The notes under the pieces are model-generated. The model saw only the letters and a program-made list of their open reading frames with translations. It was not told the origin of the DNA and searched no databases. From an uncultured Algibacter sp. (lineage in GTDB: Bacteria; Bacteroidota; Bacteroidia; Flavobacteriales; Flavobacteriaceae): 64,000 bases of DNA. Within the stretch, counting starts at the first letter, position 1. The number at the start of each line of letters is the position of its first letter. The stretch covers positions 310,001 through 374,000 of the forward strand of contig NZ_CANLGU010000003.1 of NCBI RefSeq assembly GCF_947490405.1, in the 5' to 3' direction. Made by a program: the position numbers and the translations under genes. Shown piece by piece: positions 56,454 to 64,000 of this stretch.

Positions 56454-57292
56454 GTTAATCTTATTTTTACATTTAGCTTCTGAAGTATAGTCTTACTTGT
56501 AGAATTACTGAATATCTTTTTTCTATACTTACTAACGGGTTGAATGCCTGTGATTACATTTGTTATAAATAATTCATCAGCTTTTTGAATTTCAAACGGA
56601 GAGATAGAATCTTCAACTAACTCAAATTCTGGAGTTTTTTCAATAATACCTAAAACTTGAGTTCGCATTACTCCTTTTAAACACCCATCACTTAAAGGAG
56701 CTGTTTTTATCTTATTGCCTTTTACCAAAAACACATTACCATTTAAGGCCTCAACAACCTGTTTATTGGTGTTTAATAACAAGCAATTATTCAAACTATT
56801 TTCTTTTGCATAAATGCTAGCTACAACGTTTAAAGCCTTGTTATTCGTTTTTAAAGTTGAAAGCAAACTTGGAGACACATAATAATCTTTGAATAAGTCA
56901 ACTTCATAAAAATCTTCATTCAATAAATAAAAGTCTTCAGATATAGGTTTTACTGAAATCACAAAATTAATATGATTTGTTTCTGGAGTATATAAACCAC
57001 CCTCTTTTCTGTGTACTTGTAGCTTAATTCTTGATGACACCTGAGATAATGAATTAGCCTCTATGGTTTTGTGAATTTCACTTTCTAAAAATTCCATGGT
57101 AAAGTTCATAGGAATTTCCATGCGCATAATACGCATTGAAGCTATTAATCTAAAATAATGATCTTCCCAAAATAATATCTTTCCATTTACTACTTTGATT
57201 GTTTCAAACAAAGCATCTCCATAAGCATAACCCCTATTGGCTATGGAAACGTGAGTATTATTCTCTAAAATAGAGCCATCAAAATTTATCAT
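56450..57292 (-). CDS. Class IV aminotransferase / aminodeoxychorismate lyase-like
   Basis: 280 residues of the PLP fold type IV. RGYAYGDALFETIKV at the N-terminus, the Schiff-base K148 in STLKTNNK, SDGCLKGVMR and the C-terminal ADELFITNVITGIQPV. The F-E-T region favours PabC-like 4-amino-4-deoxychorismate lyase over branched-chain transaminase, but the assignment is tentative. 63 bp after the START-like gene on the same strand. Confidence 0.8.
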   Translation of the reverse strand: MINFDGSILENNTHVSIANRGYAYGDALFETIKVVNGKILFWEDHYFRLIASMRIMRMEIPMNFTMEFLESEIHKTIEANSLSQVSSRIKLQVHRKEGGLYTPETNHINFVISVKPISEDFYLLNEDFYEVDLFKDYYVSPSLLSTLKTNNKALNVVASIYAKENSLNNCLLLNTNKQVVEALNGNVFLVKGNKIKTAPLSDGCLKGVMRTQVLGIIEKTPEFELVEDSISPFEIQKADELFITNVITGIQPVSKYRKKIFSNSTSKTILQKLNVKIRLT

Positions 57293-57355
57293 AAAAAAAG
57301 TCCGCTACTTTAATACGTTAAGCGCGGACAAATATAAGATTAAAATAGGTTTTAA

Positions 57356-57748
57356 TTATACAGAACCTAGTACTTGTTTTAAATCTGAAATTTGATTTTC
57401 CCAAAGCATTTTTGCTTCATCAACCTCATCATCATCAGCAAAATCTGTAACCATTAAAGAGACATCTTTAGTGATTTCATCTACTTGAATTCTAATTTCA
57501 AAATAGCATGATAAATCATCTTCTTCATCAGCCAACCATCTAAACTTAACACGCTCTCCACTTTTCTTACTTAATAATTTTGCCTGTTCTTCGCTATCAT
57601 CCCAAATAAATGTAAACAACTCTCCACGAGAATTTACATTATCTGAGAACCATTCAGATAAACCAGACGGTGTAGATATGTATTGATATAATAATTGTGG
57701 TGAAGCATGAATAGGAAATTCTATTTCAAATTTAACTTTGTCGTCCAT
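57356..57748 (-). CDS. START-like (SRPBCC) domain protein
   Basis: 130 residues, strongly acidic (for example WLADEEDDL, DFADDDEVDE). The opening FEIEFPIHASPQLLYQYISTPSGLSEWF is typical of the AHSA1/START-like fold that binds hydrophobic ligands. Conserved in Bacteroidota beside the aminotransferase gene, with unknown role. Divergent from tRNA-Met. Confidence 0.75.
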   Translation of the reverse strand: MDDKVKFEIEFPIHASPQLLYQYISTPSGLSEWFSDNVNSRGELFTFIWDDSEEQAKLLSKKSGERVKFRWLADEEDDLSCYFEIRIQVDEITKDVSLMVTDFADDDEVDEAKMLWENQISDLKQVLGSV

Positions 57749-57838
57749 TATTTGTTTTTAAAATTAAGCGTTGCTCAATATATACATTAATTGATAAGAT
57801 TTACAATTATTTTTCATAATATTTTGCACAAGTTATGT

Positions 57839-57868
57839 TTGCGCACTTTAAATTTGTTGTTATATTTG
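57839..57868 (+). promoter_or_regulatory. Promoter of tRNA-Met
   Basis: TTG (57839-57841), exactly 19 bp, TATATTTG (57861-57868), 12 nt before the tRNA 5' end. Confidence 0.88.
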
Positions 57869-57880
57869 CAACCTCAAAAT

Positions 57881-57954
57881 GGCGAGGTAGCTCAGTTGGT
57901 TAGAGCGTCGGATTCATAACCCGGAGGTCGGGGGATCGTGCCCCCCTCTCGCTA
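57881..57954 (+). tRNA. tRNA-Met (anticodon CAT), elongator type
   Basis: 74 nt. Anticodon CAT at 57915-57917 in loop TTCATAA; D arm GCTC/GAGC. It lacks the three G-C pairs and C1xA72 of initiators, so elongator Met, or an Ile-decoding CAT tRNA, is meant. Odd points: G1-U72 and G7-U66 wobbles in the acceptor stem, A31xC39 in the anticodon stem, and T loop ATCGTGC, in which positions 54 and 58 are A and T instead of T and A. CCA not encoded. The 360-bp gap 57749-58108 holds only this tRNA, its promoter and terminator. Confidence 0.92.
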
Positions 57955-57956
57955 CT

Positions 57957-57988
57957 AAAAAGCCAAGAATTTAATTCTTGGCTTTTTT
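57957..57988 (+). terminator. Terminator of tRNA-Met
   Basis: AAAAAGCCAAGAA pairs with TTCTTGGCTTTTTT directly after the tRNA. Confidence 0.93.
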
Positions 57989-58108
57989 AAATTCCAGGAA
58001 CTACCAAGATTTTATTTTTAATATTTTTAAAAGCGCTAGTAACCATATTAAACTTCTTTTTTAGACTTTTAAATTTCTTCTAAATGTATAGCTTATTTGT
58101 TACTTTTA

Positions 58109-59179
58109 TTACTCATTCACAGCCCTTAAAGCTGCTTTCATAAAGCCCATTGCATAAGCCATACCTGCGTACCAAGAACCATCACAACTCATTTGCGGTG
58201 TATGGTCGGGAATTAAAATGCCTTCAAAATTATTCTGTTTTAAAATTTCTAAAATTTTAAACATATCAATATCTCCTTCATCCACAAATACCTCTTTATA
58301 ATTAGGTACCTTACCTACTACATTTCTAAAATGGATATAAGCAATTTTATTTTGTTTACTATACTGATTTGTTGCTTCGTAAACGCTGCCATCTGTCATT
58401 TCTGCTATGGTGCCTAAGCAAAATTCAAGATTATTACTTTCACTGGGTTGCATGTCTATAAGACGCTGATACATATCTGGTTGATAAACCAATCGCGGTG
58501 TGTTTCTAACATAGGGCATTGGTGGGTCGTCTGGGTGTGCCGCCATTTTCACACCCGCTTTTTCTGCAACAGGTATAATTTCATCTAGAAAATACTGCAA
58601 CCTTTCCCATAAGGTATCATGAGATACGCGTTCTACTGTTCCTTCCGGAGCATTTTCATCATAGACCATGTTCCAAACCATCCCATTAGGAATAGGGGTT
58701 TCATCTACTGAACCTTCCATCCCAACAGAAACAGCGCCTCCTCTGGCAAATGGTTTTTCAACTCTACTAGAGACGCCTGCTAAAGAAAAATTGTATCCAA
58801 AAACAGGTATTCCTGCTTTACCAACAATACGAATCTGCTCTTTAACCAATTCTATTTGTGCTGCTTTTTTCGGGCCATCCAAAAGAATATCATGCCAAAT
58901 AGAAGGGTCGAAATTTTCTATAGCATACCATTCCAAACCATGACTATTTATCTCTTTTTTAATTTTAAGAAGTTCTTCTAAAGTCCATAGCTCGCCATTA
59001 CCTGCTTTACCCCAACCTCTATCGCCTCCAATAGGTTGGTTGGCGTTAGATTTACTGTTGTCTGCATTACCAAAATAATCTACCATGTGTACCACTAAAT
59101 GTGTAGCACCACATTGTTTTGCAAACTTATAATGCTGTTCATTGAGCATGTGACGGTATAATCCAAATCCTAGTTTCAT
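58109..59179 (-). CDS. Mannonate dehydratase-like enzyme (UxuA family)
   Basis: 356 residues of a xylose-isomerase-like TIM barrel. The metal site of UxuA is in place: H215 in AAHPDDPP, C254 in EFCLGT, H283 in YIHFRN and D325 in LIPDHTP. UxuA dehydrates D-mannonate to 2-keto-3-deoxygluconate. The length is that of the short (Firmicutes-type) form. Here it is not with uxaC/uxaB or kdgK but at the end of an operon with CoA-linked enzymes, so the true substrate may be another aldonate. 6-bp gap to the CoA-transferase gene. Confidence 0.85.
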   Translation of the reverse strand: MKLGFGLYRHMLNEQHYKFAKQCGATHLVVHMVDYFGNADNSKSNANQPIGGDRGWGKAGNGELWTLEELLKIKKEINSHGLEWYAIENFDPSIWHDILLDGPKKAAQIELVKEQIRIVGKAGIPVFGYNFSLAGVSSRVEKPFARGGAVSVGMEGSVDETPIPNGMVWNMVYDENAPEGTVERVSHDTLWERLQYFLDEIIPVAEKAGVKMAAHPDDPPMPYVRNTPRLVYQPDMYQRLIDMQPSESNNLEFCLGTIAEMTDGSVYEATNQYSKQNKIAYIHFRNVVGKVPNYKEVFVDEGDIDMFKILEILKQNNFEGILIPDHTPQMSCDGSWYAGMAYAMGFMKAALRAVNE

Positions 59180-59185
59180 CTTATA

Positions 59186-60373
59186 CTATTTTTGTTTTAA
59201 AAATGCTTTAATCTCTTCATCTGTATAGCTACTAAAGTGTTTCAATATCTCTTCGGCATGTTGATTTAATAATGGCGCTGGTTTATCAATTTTTTGTGGT
59301 GTATCACTAAATTGAACAGGAAAACCTGTAGTTTTCACTTTACCTATCGTAGGATGTTCATATTCTAAAATCATGTTGTTGTGCTGTATCTGAGGGTCTT
59401 CTACCATCTCTTTAAAACTATTAACTTGGGAACACCAAATATCTTCTGCTAGCAATATATCTAACCATTCGGTAGTAGTTTTTGTTTTAAAAATAGCATT
59501 GAAGTCATTACGAATCTCATCCCTTCCTTCTATAATATTATTTGAATCGAATGCTTCATTATCATACTTATCCAAACGGATGACCTGGGCTAATTTTCGA
59601 ACAGAATTCATGCCTATAGCAATATAGCCATCACTTGTATCGTACAATCCATATGGCGCTCCAAGCCACGGATTTGGAATACCACTTTCACTACGTTCAG
59701 GATTTTCGCCTTTGTGTAAAAACGCCGTAATTTCCTGAGTATGAAATCCTACTGCCGAACTCAATAAATTAGCTTCTATTTTCTGTCCTTTTCCTGTAAC
59801 GCTGCGTGAATAAATAGCTGCCAAAATCGATTGTACAATAAATAAACTCGTTAATAAATCTGCTTGTCCAACGGCAGTCACTACGGGTAAATCTCCTTTT
59901 CTTCCATTTAGAAATGGCCCACCACTAATAGATTGTGCCAGTAAATCTTGCCCTGGTCGTTTTAAATAAGGGCCAGATGCACCGTAACCCGAGCTTGAAC
60001 AATACACCAATTTGGGATTTAATACTTTCATATCTTCATAGCCTAATCCCAAACGCTCCATAACGCCAGGGCGAAAATTTTCTAGAAGGATATCCGCTTT
60101 GGCAATAATATCTTTTGCTATTTGTTTGCCCTCATCCGTTTTCATATCGAGGGCAATACTTTTTTTATTTCTGTTGAAGCTAATAAACGAAATACTCTCG
60201 CCTTTTGGATACAAATTCCCATACGCATAATGCCTTAACCAATCGCCTTTTGGAGGCTCTATTTTTATGATTTCCGCACCCATGTCTCCTAACATCTGTG
60301 TTGCCCAAGGGCCTTGTGCTAATTGTGAAAAATCGGCAACAACTAATCCTTTTAATGGTCCGTTTTGTTCCAT
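59186..60373 (-). CDS. CaiB/BaiF family (class III) CoA-transferase
   Basis: 395 residues. Opening LKGLVVADFSQLAQGPWATQMLGDMGAEIIKIEPP, CoA-binding NRNKKSIALDMK, and the catalytic aspartate D172 in VGQADLL (equivalent to formyl-CoA transferase D169). Moves CoA between carboxylic acids through a glutaryl/aspartyl anhydride. Complete and well conserved. Between a crotonase (2-bp gap) and the dehydratase, so the substrate is probably a sugar- or hydroxy-acid-derived carboxylate; this is inference. Confidence 0.88.
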   Translation of the reverse strand: MEQNGPLKGLVVADFSQLAQGPWATQMLGDMGAEIIKIEPPKGDWLRHYAYGNLYPKGESISFISFNRNKKSIALDMKTDEGKQIAKDIIAKADILLENFRPGVMERLGLGYEDMKVLNPKLVYCSSSGYGASGPYLKRPGQDLLAQSISGGPFLNGRKGDLPVVTAVGQADLLTSLFIVQSILAAIYSRSVTGKGQKIEANLLSSAVGFHTQEITAFLHKGENPERSESGIPNPWLGAPYGLYDTSDGYIAIGMNSVRKLAQVIRLDKYDNEAFDSNNIIEGRDEIRNDFNAIFKTKTTTEWLDILLAEDIWCSQVNSFKEMVEDPQIQHNNMILEYEHPTIGKVKTTGFPVQFSDTPQKIDKPAPLLNQHAEEILKHFSSYTDEEIKAFLKQK

Positions 60374-60375
60374 AG

Positions 60376-61146
60376 TTATTTTTCTGATTTTTTTATAAAA
60401 CTTTGAATGGCCTGTTGTGCTTCATCATGCAAAAACAATTTTTTAACGGTGCGTGCTTCATTGTTTATGCGTTCTTCAAAAGGGGTTGCCGTAGTACTCA
60501 AGTTTACCAAGCGTTTCAACTGCGCAATAGACTGCCGTGGTCTTCTAGATAATTTACTCGCGTAATCCATAGCCTGAGAAAGAAAGTCATCATTTGAAAA
60601 TATGACGTTAACAATACCCCAATTGTTTAAGGTTTTAGCATCGTATTGCTCTCCTAAAAACAGCATTTCCTTAACACGGTTTACGCCTATCTTTTGAATC
60701 AATCGTTGTGTGCCACCACCACCAGGAATTAATCTTAAAAACACTTCTGGCAACCCCATTTTGGCATCTTCTGAAGCTACAATCATATCACAAGACAAGG
60801 CAATTTCAAAACCACCCCCTAGCGCAAAACCGTTTACGGCGGCAACCCATGGTTTTGATGCATGTTCTATAGCATCATACAATTGCATTCCTTTTTCCTG
60901 AAACGCATCAAACTCTTCAGCAGTTTGACTGCCATATTCTTTAATATCGGCTCCAGCCATAAACGCTCTTCCTTCTCCGGTTATGACAGCGACGTTTACT
61001 TTATTATTTGAATTGATCCATCGGATACCTTCAACAATTTCATCCATCATCAAGCGATTCATGGCATTTAATTGACTTGAACGATTAAATTTCAAGACAG
61101 CTATTTTATCTATAACTTCAATTTGTATCGTTTTAAATACTTTCAT
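60376..61146 (-). CDS. Enoyl-CoA hydratase/isomerase family protein (crotonase)
   Basis: 256 residues. Oxyanion-hole residues in FMAGADIKEYG and NGFALGGGFEIALSCD; both hydratase glutamates are present (E114, E134 in GLPEVF), followed by IPGGGGTQRL. So a real syn-hydration/dehydration of an enoyl-CoA is possible. No beta-oxidation partners (thiolase, acyl-CoA dehydrogenase) are in the window. Its 2-3 bp spacings to neighbours show close coupling. Confidence 0.87.
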   Translation of the reverse strand: MKVFKTIQIEVIDKIAVLKFNRSSQLNAMNRLMMDEIVEGIRWINSNNKVNVAVITGEGRAFMAGADIKEYGSQTAEEFDAFQEKGMQLYDAIEHASKPWVAAVNGFALGGGFEIALSCDMIVASEDAKMGLPEVFLRLIPGGGGTQRLIQKIGVNRVKEMLFLGEQYDAKTLNNWGIVNVIFSNDDFLSQAMDYASKLSRRPRQSIAQLKRLVNLSTTATPFEERINNEARTVKKLFLHDEAQQAIQSFIKKSEK

Positions 61147-61149
61147 TTA

Positions 61150-62289
61150 TTAAATCGATTTATAAAATTCGTTTAAATCTTTCATGATAATTTCAGAGCT
61201 TATATTTTTCAATATCCCTTCATGGATAATATCTGCACCTTGCTCTTGAAATTGATTCCATCCTGGATGTTGTGGGCGTATATAAGCGTTTTCAATGGTT
61301 AACTTAGTGTCTTTAAAAAAGTTATTACACAGCACGTTGTTCTCTGCATTTTCCCAAGCAATTTTACTTGCGGGTTGCCCTCCATTTAAAGTAAAAACAC
61401 CTTTTTGAATAGCTGCACTTGCGGCATACATCACAAAATTTGCAGCTATTGAAGGGTGCTTACATAAAGCTGACACTGCTAGTCCTACACCTCCCATTAT
61501 TGTTGACACGTTTTGTTGCCGGCCAACTGGACTATTGGTGAAATGCACGATGTTTTTGGTGTAATTTTTTCGGGAATAGTTGGTGTATCCAAATAAGTAC
61601 GGTGAATAAATGATTTCATCTTCATTACCCATTTTGTATAATATTTGAATAGGATTCCAATTTAAAGACTCTGGATGACTATGCGTTGCATGAAACTTTA
61701 TATCGTCTAATGCCTCCACTCCAACTTGCGTGTTTATATGTTTGTTTTGAATAAAATCTTTACCATAATTCTGAGCACAAAGGCTTAGAAATGTACACCA
61801 GATATCGGTTGGACATAGTGCCCATGCTACTGAAAACTGTGATGGTAATTTTTTATAAAACGCTTTGAGTTCGTCACGGTTTTTTGGCAAGTTTAAACCT
61901 GTATTTTTAAGAAGGTCTTTTCTATATGAAGCCACCAAAGCCGCTGCATCTATTGGTGTTGCATAAAAACAACTGTTATAATTATAAATATCATAGCATT
62001 TGCCTAAAACGTCAGCTTTTAATATTTGCAATTCTTCTGATGGAATACATGTTTCCAATTTAAGTAACAATCCATTTTTATCGGCTTGCCCCATGTAAGG
62101 ATGGTCAATAGTTATAAAATCGTACTTATCGATTAAATCTTCTATAGGCGTATCTCCAAATTCTTTTAAAGAGCGAACATCCCATTGAATATTTACCTTG
62201 GGATTTGTCTTTTTAAATGCTTTAGTTGTTGCGATTAAGGGTTCGTAACCTCTTGGATGATCCCACGCAATGCCTTTTAATTCAATCAT
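61150..62289 (-). CDS. Solute-binding-protein-like protein without signal peptide
   Basis: 379 residues similar to ABC extracellular solute-binding proteins of the sugar type: LKGIAWDHPRGYEPLIATTKAF at the start, then YDFITIDHPYMGQADKNGLL, FYATPIDAAALVASYRKDLL and GGVGLAVSALCKHP. The protein begins directly with the mature-type strand and has no signal peptide, lipobox or membrane helix. No in-frame extension with one was seen upstream. No permease or ATPase gene is adjacent. Thus it seems cytoplasmic, possibly a ligand binder or a recruited enzyme subunit. 3-bp gap to the crotonase gene. Confidence 0.75.
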   Translation of the reverse strand: MIELKGIAWDHPRGYEPLIATTKAFKKTNPKVNIQWDVRSLKEFGDTPIEDLIDKYDFITIDHPYMGQADKNGLLLKLETCIPSEELQILKADVLGKCYDIYNYNSCFYATPIDAAALVASYRKDLLKNTGLNLPKNRDELKAFYKKLPSQFSVAWALCPTDIWCTFLSLCAQNYGKDFIQNKHINTQVGVEALDDIKFHATHSHPESLNWNPIQILYKMGNEDEIIYSPYLFGYTNYSRKNYTKNIVHFTNSPVGRQQNVSTIMGGVGLAVSALCKHPSIAANFVMYAASAAIQKGVFTLNGGQPASKIAWENAENNVLCNNFFKDTKLTIENAYIRPQHPGWNQFQEQGADIIHEGILKNISSEIIMKDLNEFYKSI

Positions 62290-62311
62290 TTTAGATTGCT
62301 TTACTTGTGTT

Positions 62312-63376
62312 TTACAACCAGCAAATATTTACTGGTGTTTGTACTTCTAATTTTGATTTCTCCTGTAGCAGTCCATTTTTTGGATTGATTTGAAATACCG
62401 CCAATGTATTCGAATCTTGATTTGCTGCTATGAGCCAGTTACCCGTTCTATCAATGTTGAAATCCCTTGGTGTTTTACCTAGAGTGGATTGATGTTCGAC
62501 CAAACTCAATTGTTTAGAAGTATTATCAATTCTGAATATTGTAATCGTTTCTGAACCTCGATTTGAAGCATACAAAAACCTCCCATTTGGATGTATTCTA
62601 ATCGCAGCGCCGCCAATAGCTCCCGTATGATTTTCTGGAATAAAACTTAGTTTTTGTACGATTTCAGGTTTACTTCCTCGTAAGTCAGCCACAGAAATTT
62701 CTCCTGTTAATTCCCCTAATATATAAGCAAAACCTTCGGTGTTATCCATAACCATATGTCTTGAACCGCTACCCTTCTCAATTGTAATATCAAGATTTGG
62801 TTTAGCCTCCCAAGCTTTAGAAGTGTTATTTAGTTGATAGGCTATGGCAGTATCTAAAGTTAGGTCTACGCCATACATTTTATCTTCTCCAAAAGGGTAT
62901 ATCATATGGGCATGTGCAGCTTCCTGTCGTTCTGTATTAGGTCCTGTACCCTTGTGTTTAATCTCTTGTGAACAAGGGGCTAAACTCCCATCGTTTAGAA
63001 TTGGAAAAGACAATAAATTTCCTGAAACATAATTAGCCAGTACCAACCTATCTTTAATAATAGCTAAATGGCATGCATAATCGCCATCTATTTTTTGTGA
63101 GTTTAAAAGTGTTAATGCCCCATCTTTTTCAATTTTATACGCATACACTTTAGGATTTAAATTTTCAAACATTTCCTCAAGAGCATAGAGATATTTTTTG
63201 TCTTCAGAAATGGTTAGATAACTGGGGTTACGTTGTTTTGTATAATGCAGGTTTTTAATTTCTCCTGTTTCAATGTTTAATTGAAAGCATCCTATACCAG
63301 CTCCTGTTGGGTTTTCGGCAGGTGCGCCTGCTTGTGTGTAACTTCCTGTATAGAATATTGCCTTATTTTTTAGCAT
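62312..63376 (-). CDS. Lactonase family beta-propeller protein (6-phosphogluconolactonase-like)
   Basis: 354 residues of a seven-bladed propeller: YTGSYTQAGAPAENPTGAGIG, NPSYLTISEDKKYLYALEE, the family's HAHMIYPFGEDKMYGVDLTLD and LYASNRGSETITIFRID. No signal peptide. The family opens sugar lactones or related compounds. In this operon it lies right after an SDR, so the pair can act as dehydrogenase plus lactonase making an aldonic acid. Confidence 0.83.
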   Translation of the reverse strand: MLKNKAIFYTGSYTQAGAPAENPTGAGIGCFQLNIETGEIKNLHYTKQRNPSYLTISEDKKYLYALEEMFENLNPKVYAYKIEKDGALTLLNSQKIDGDYACHLAIIKDRLVLANYVSGNLLSFPILNDGSLAPCSQEIKHKGTGPNTERQEAAHAHMIYPFGEDKMYGVDLTLDTAIAYQLNNTSKAWEAKPNLDITIEKGSGSRHMVMDNTEGFAYILGELTGEISVADLRGSKPEIVQKLSFIPENHTGAIGGAAIRIHPNGRFLYASNRGSETITIFRIDNTSKQLSLVEHQSTLGKTPRDFNIDRTGNWLIAANQDSNTLAVFQINPKNGLLQEKSKLEVQTPVNICWL

Positions 63377-63416
63377 TATTGTTATGAGAATTGATTCTAT
63401 TAAAAATTATGAATTC

Positions 63417-64000
63417 CTATTTTTTACGTGGTGGGCGTGGATCGTACTGTATGGTCTGATTCATATACGCACCGTCTATATACAAGTCTGAACCATTAAT
63501 ATACGCTGCCATATCACTAGCAAGAAAAGCTACCGTATTGGCAACTTCGGTAACACTACCAACTCTACCGGACGGAATCCAATTGTTGAATTTTTCTCGA
63601 CCAAATTTGTTGATTTCTTCTCTATTCATATTGGTTTCTATGGCACCCGGAGCTACCGAAACCACCCTTATATTGCTCTCTGCTAATTCTAAAGACAAAC
63701 ATTTAGAAAACATTTTTAATCCTGCCTTAGCAGAACAATAATGAATTAAGCCTTTTCTTGGTACAGCATCATGAATGGAGGATATATTTATAATGACACC
63801 CGATTTATTTAATTCCATTCTTCGCCCTGCTTCTTGAGCACACAAAAAAGGTCCTTTTAGATTGATATTTATTACTCTATCCCATTCATCTTCTTCTAAA
63901 TCTAAAACATGCTCTACGCTCTCACTACCCGCATTATTTACTAAAATATCTAAACTGCCGAGTTCTTCATCTAGTTTGTTAAACATAGCTTTAACGTCAC
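63417..64000 (-). CDS. Short-chain dehydrogenase, partial (N-terminus outside the window)
   Basis: The gene enters from the right edge. The reading frame is open to the last base, where codons for D-V-K-A precede the first visible Met, so that Met is internal. Visible are NNAG, ISSIH, catalytic Tyr/Lys in YCSAKAGL and the end NGSDLYIDGAYMNQ. The missing part must hold the TGxxxGIG loop. Resembles glucose 1-dehydrogenase-like SDRs. It is the first visible gene of the operon; the promoter lies outside. Confidence 0.85.
   Translation of the reverse strand, partial: DVKAMFNKLDEELGSLDILVNNAGSESVEHVLDLEEDEWDRVININLKGPFLCAQEAGRRMELNKSGVIINISSIHDAVPRKGLIHYCSAKAGLKMFSKCLSLELAESNIRVVSVAPGAIETNMNREEINKFGREKFNNWIPSGRVGSVTEVANTVAFLASDMAAYINGSDLYIDGAYMNQTIQYDPRPPRKK

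Overview
The window looks like a chromosome segment of a marine-type member of the Flavobacteriaceae (Bacteroidota). The support is: AT-rich DNA; almost no Shine-Dalgarno sequences; promoters of the Bacteroidota type (TTG, about 19 bp, TAnnTTTG); flavobacterial gene neighbourhoods (recN-DUF4835-coaBC-rpoZ-bamD-dapA; murA-DUF4290); GLPGLI-family genes beside a TonB-dependent receptor; and a K+-dependent type membrane pyrophosphatase. No rRNA, CRISPR array, transposase or phage gene was seen. Layout: 0-8 kb, a cut-off glycosyltransferase, fabI, and a minus-strand run of repair, CoA, transcription, envelope and lysine genes. 8-10 kb, a 5'-nucleotidase split over two ORFs. 10-24 kb, ligA/prmC, ribD/yigZ, dnaA, a peptidoglycan lytic enzyme set with mltG, and dapF. 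24-29 kb, degQ, a long GAPDH and tRNA-Tyr. 29-37 kb, the most distinctive envelope locus: a TonB-type receptor and three tandem GLPGLI proteins, divergent from a sensor kinase/regulator pair, with three GTTAAC boxes at exactly 10-bp spacing between them. 37-49 kb, deoxynucleoside kinase, two adjacent pyrophosphatases, an M1 peptidase, an SGNH hydrolase behind a double palindromic operator, and murA. 49-58 kb, a small ATPase, RecQ, a Crp/Fnr-SDR-methyltransferase cassette, fmt, HU, yqgE and tRNA-Met. 58-64 kb, a tight six-gene minus-strand catabolic operon (SDR, lactonase, solute-binding-like protein without signal peptide, crotonase, CaiB-type CoA-transferase, mannonate-dehydratase-like enzyme) that runs off the right edge. 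Across the window six copies of a roughly 100-126 nt intergenic repeat occur on both strands. Their terminal stem is GCGTTA/TAACGC in four copies, GCGCTA/TAGCGC in one and GCGAG/CTCGC in another, while the 3' hairpin also changes sequence but stays paired. This compensatory pattern points to a folded RNA or a structure-dependent mobile repeat and is the strongest candidate for an under-described element. How the genes work together: most are housekeeping for envelope building (fabI, bamD, murA, mltG, dapA, dapF), replication and repair (dnaA, ligA, recN, recQ, HU) and translation (fmt, prmC). The GLPGLI/TonB/two-component locus and the 58-64 kb operon are the accessory systems.
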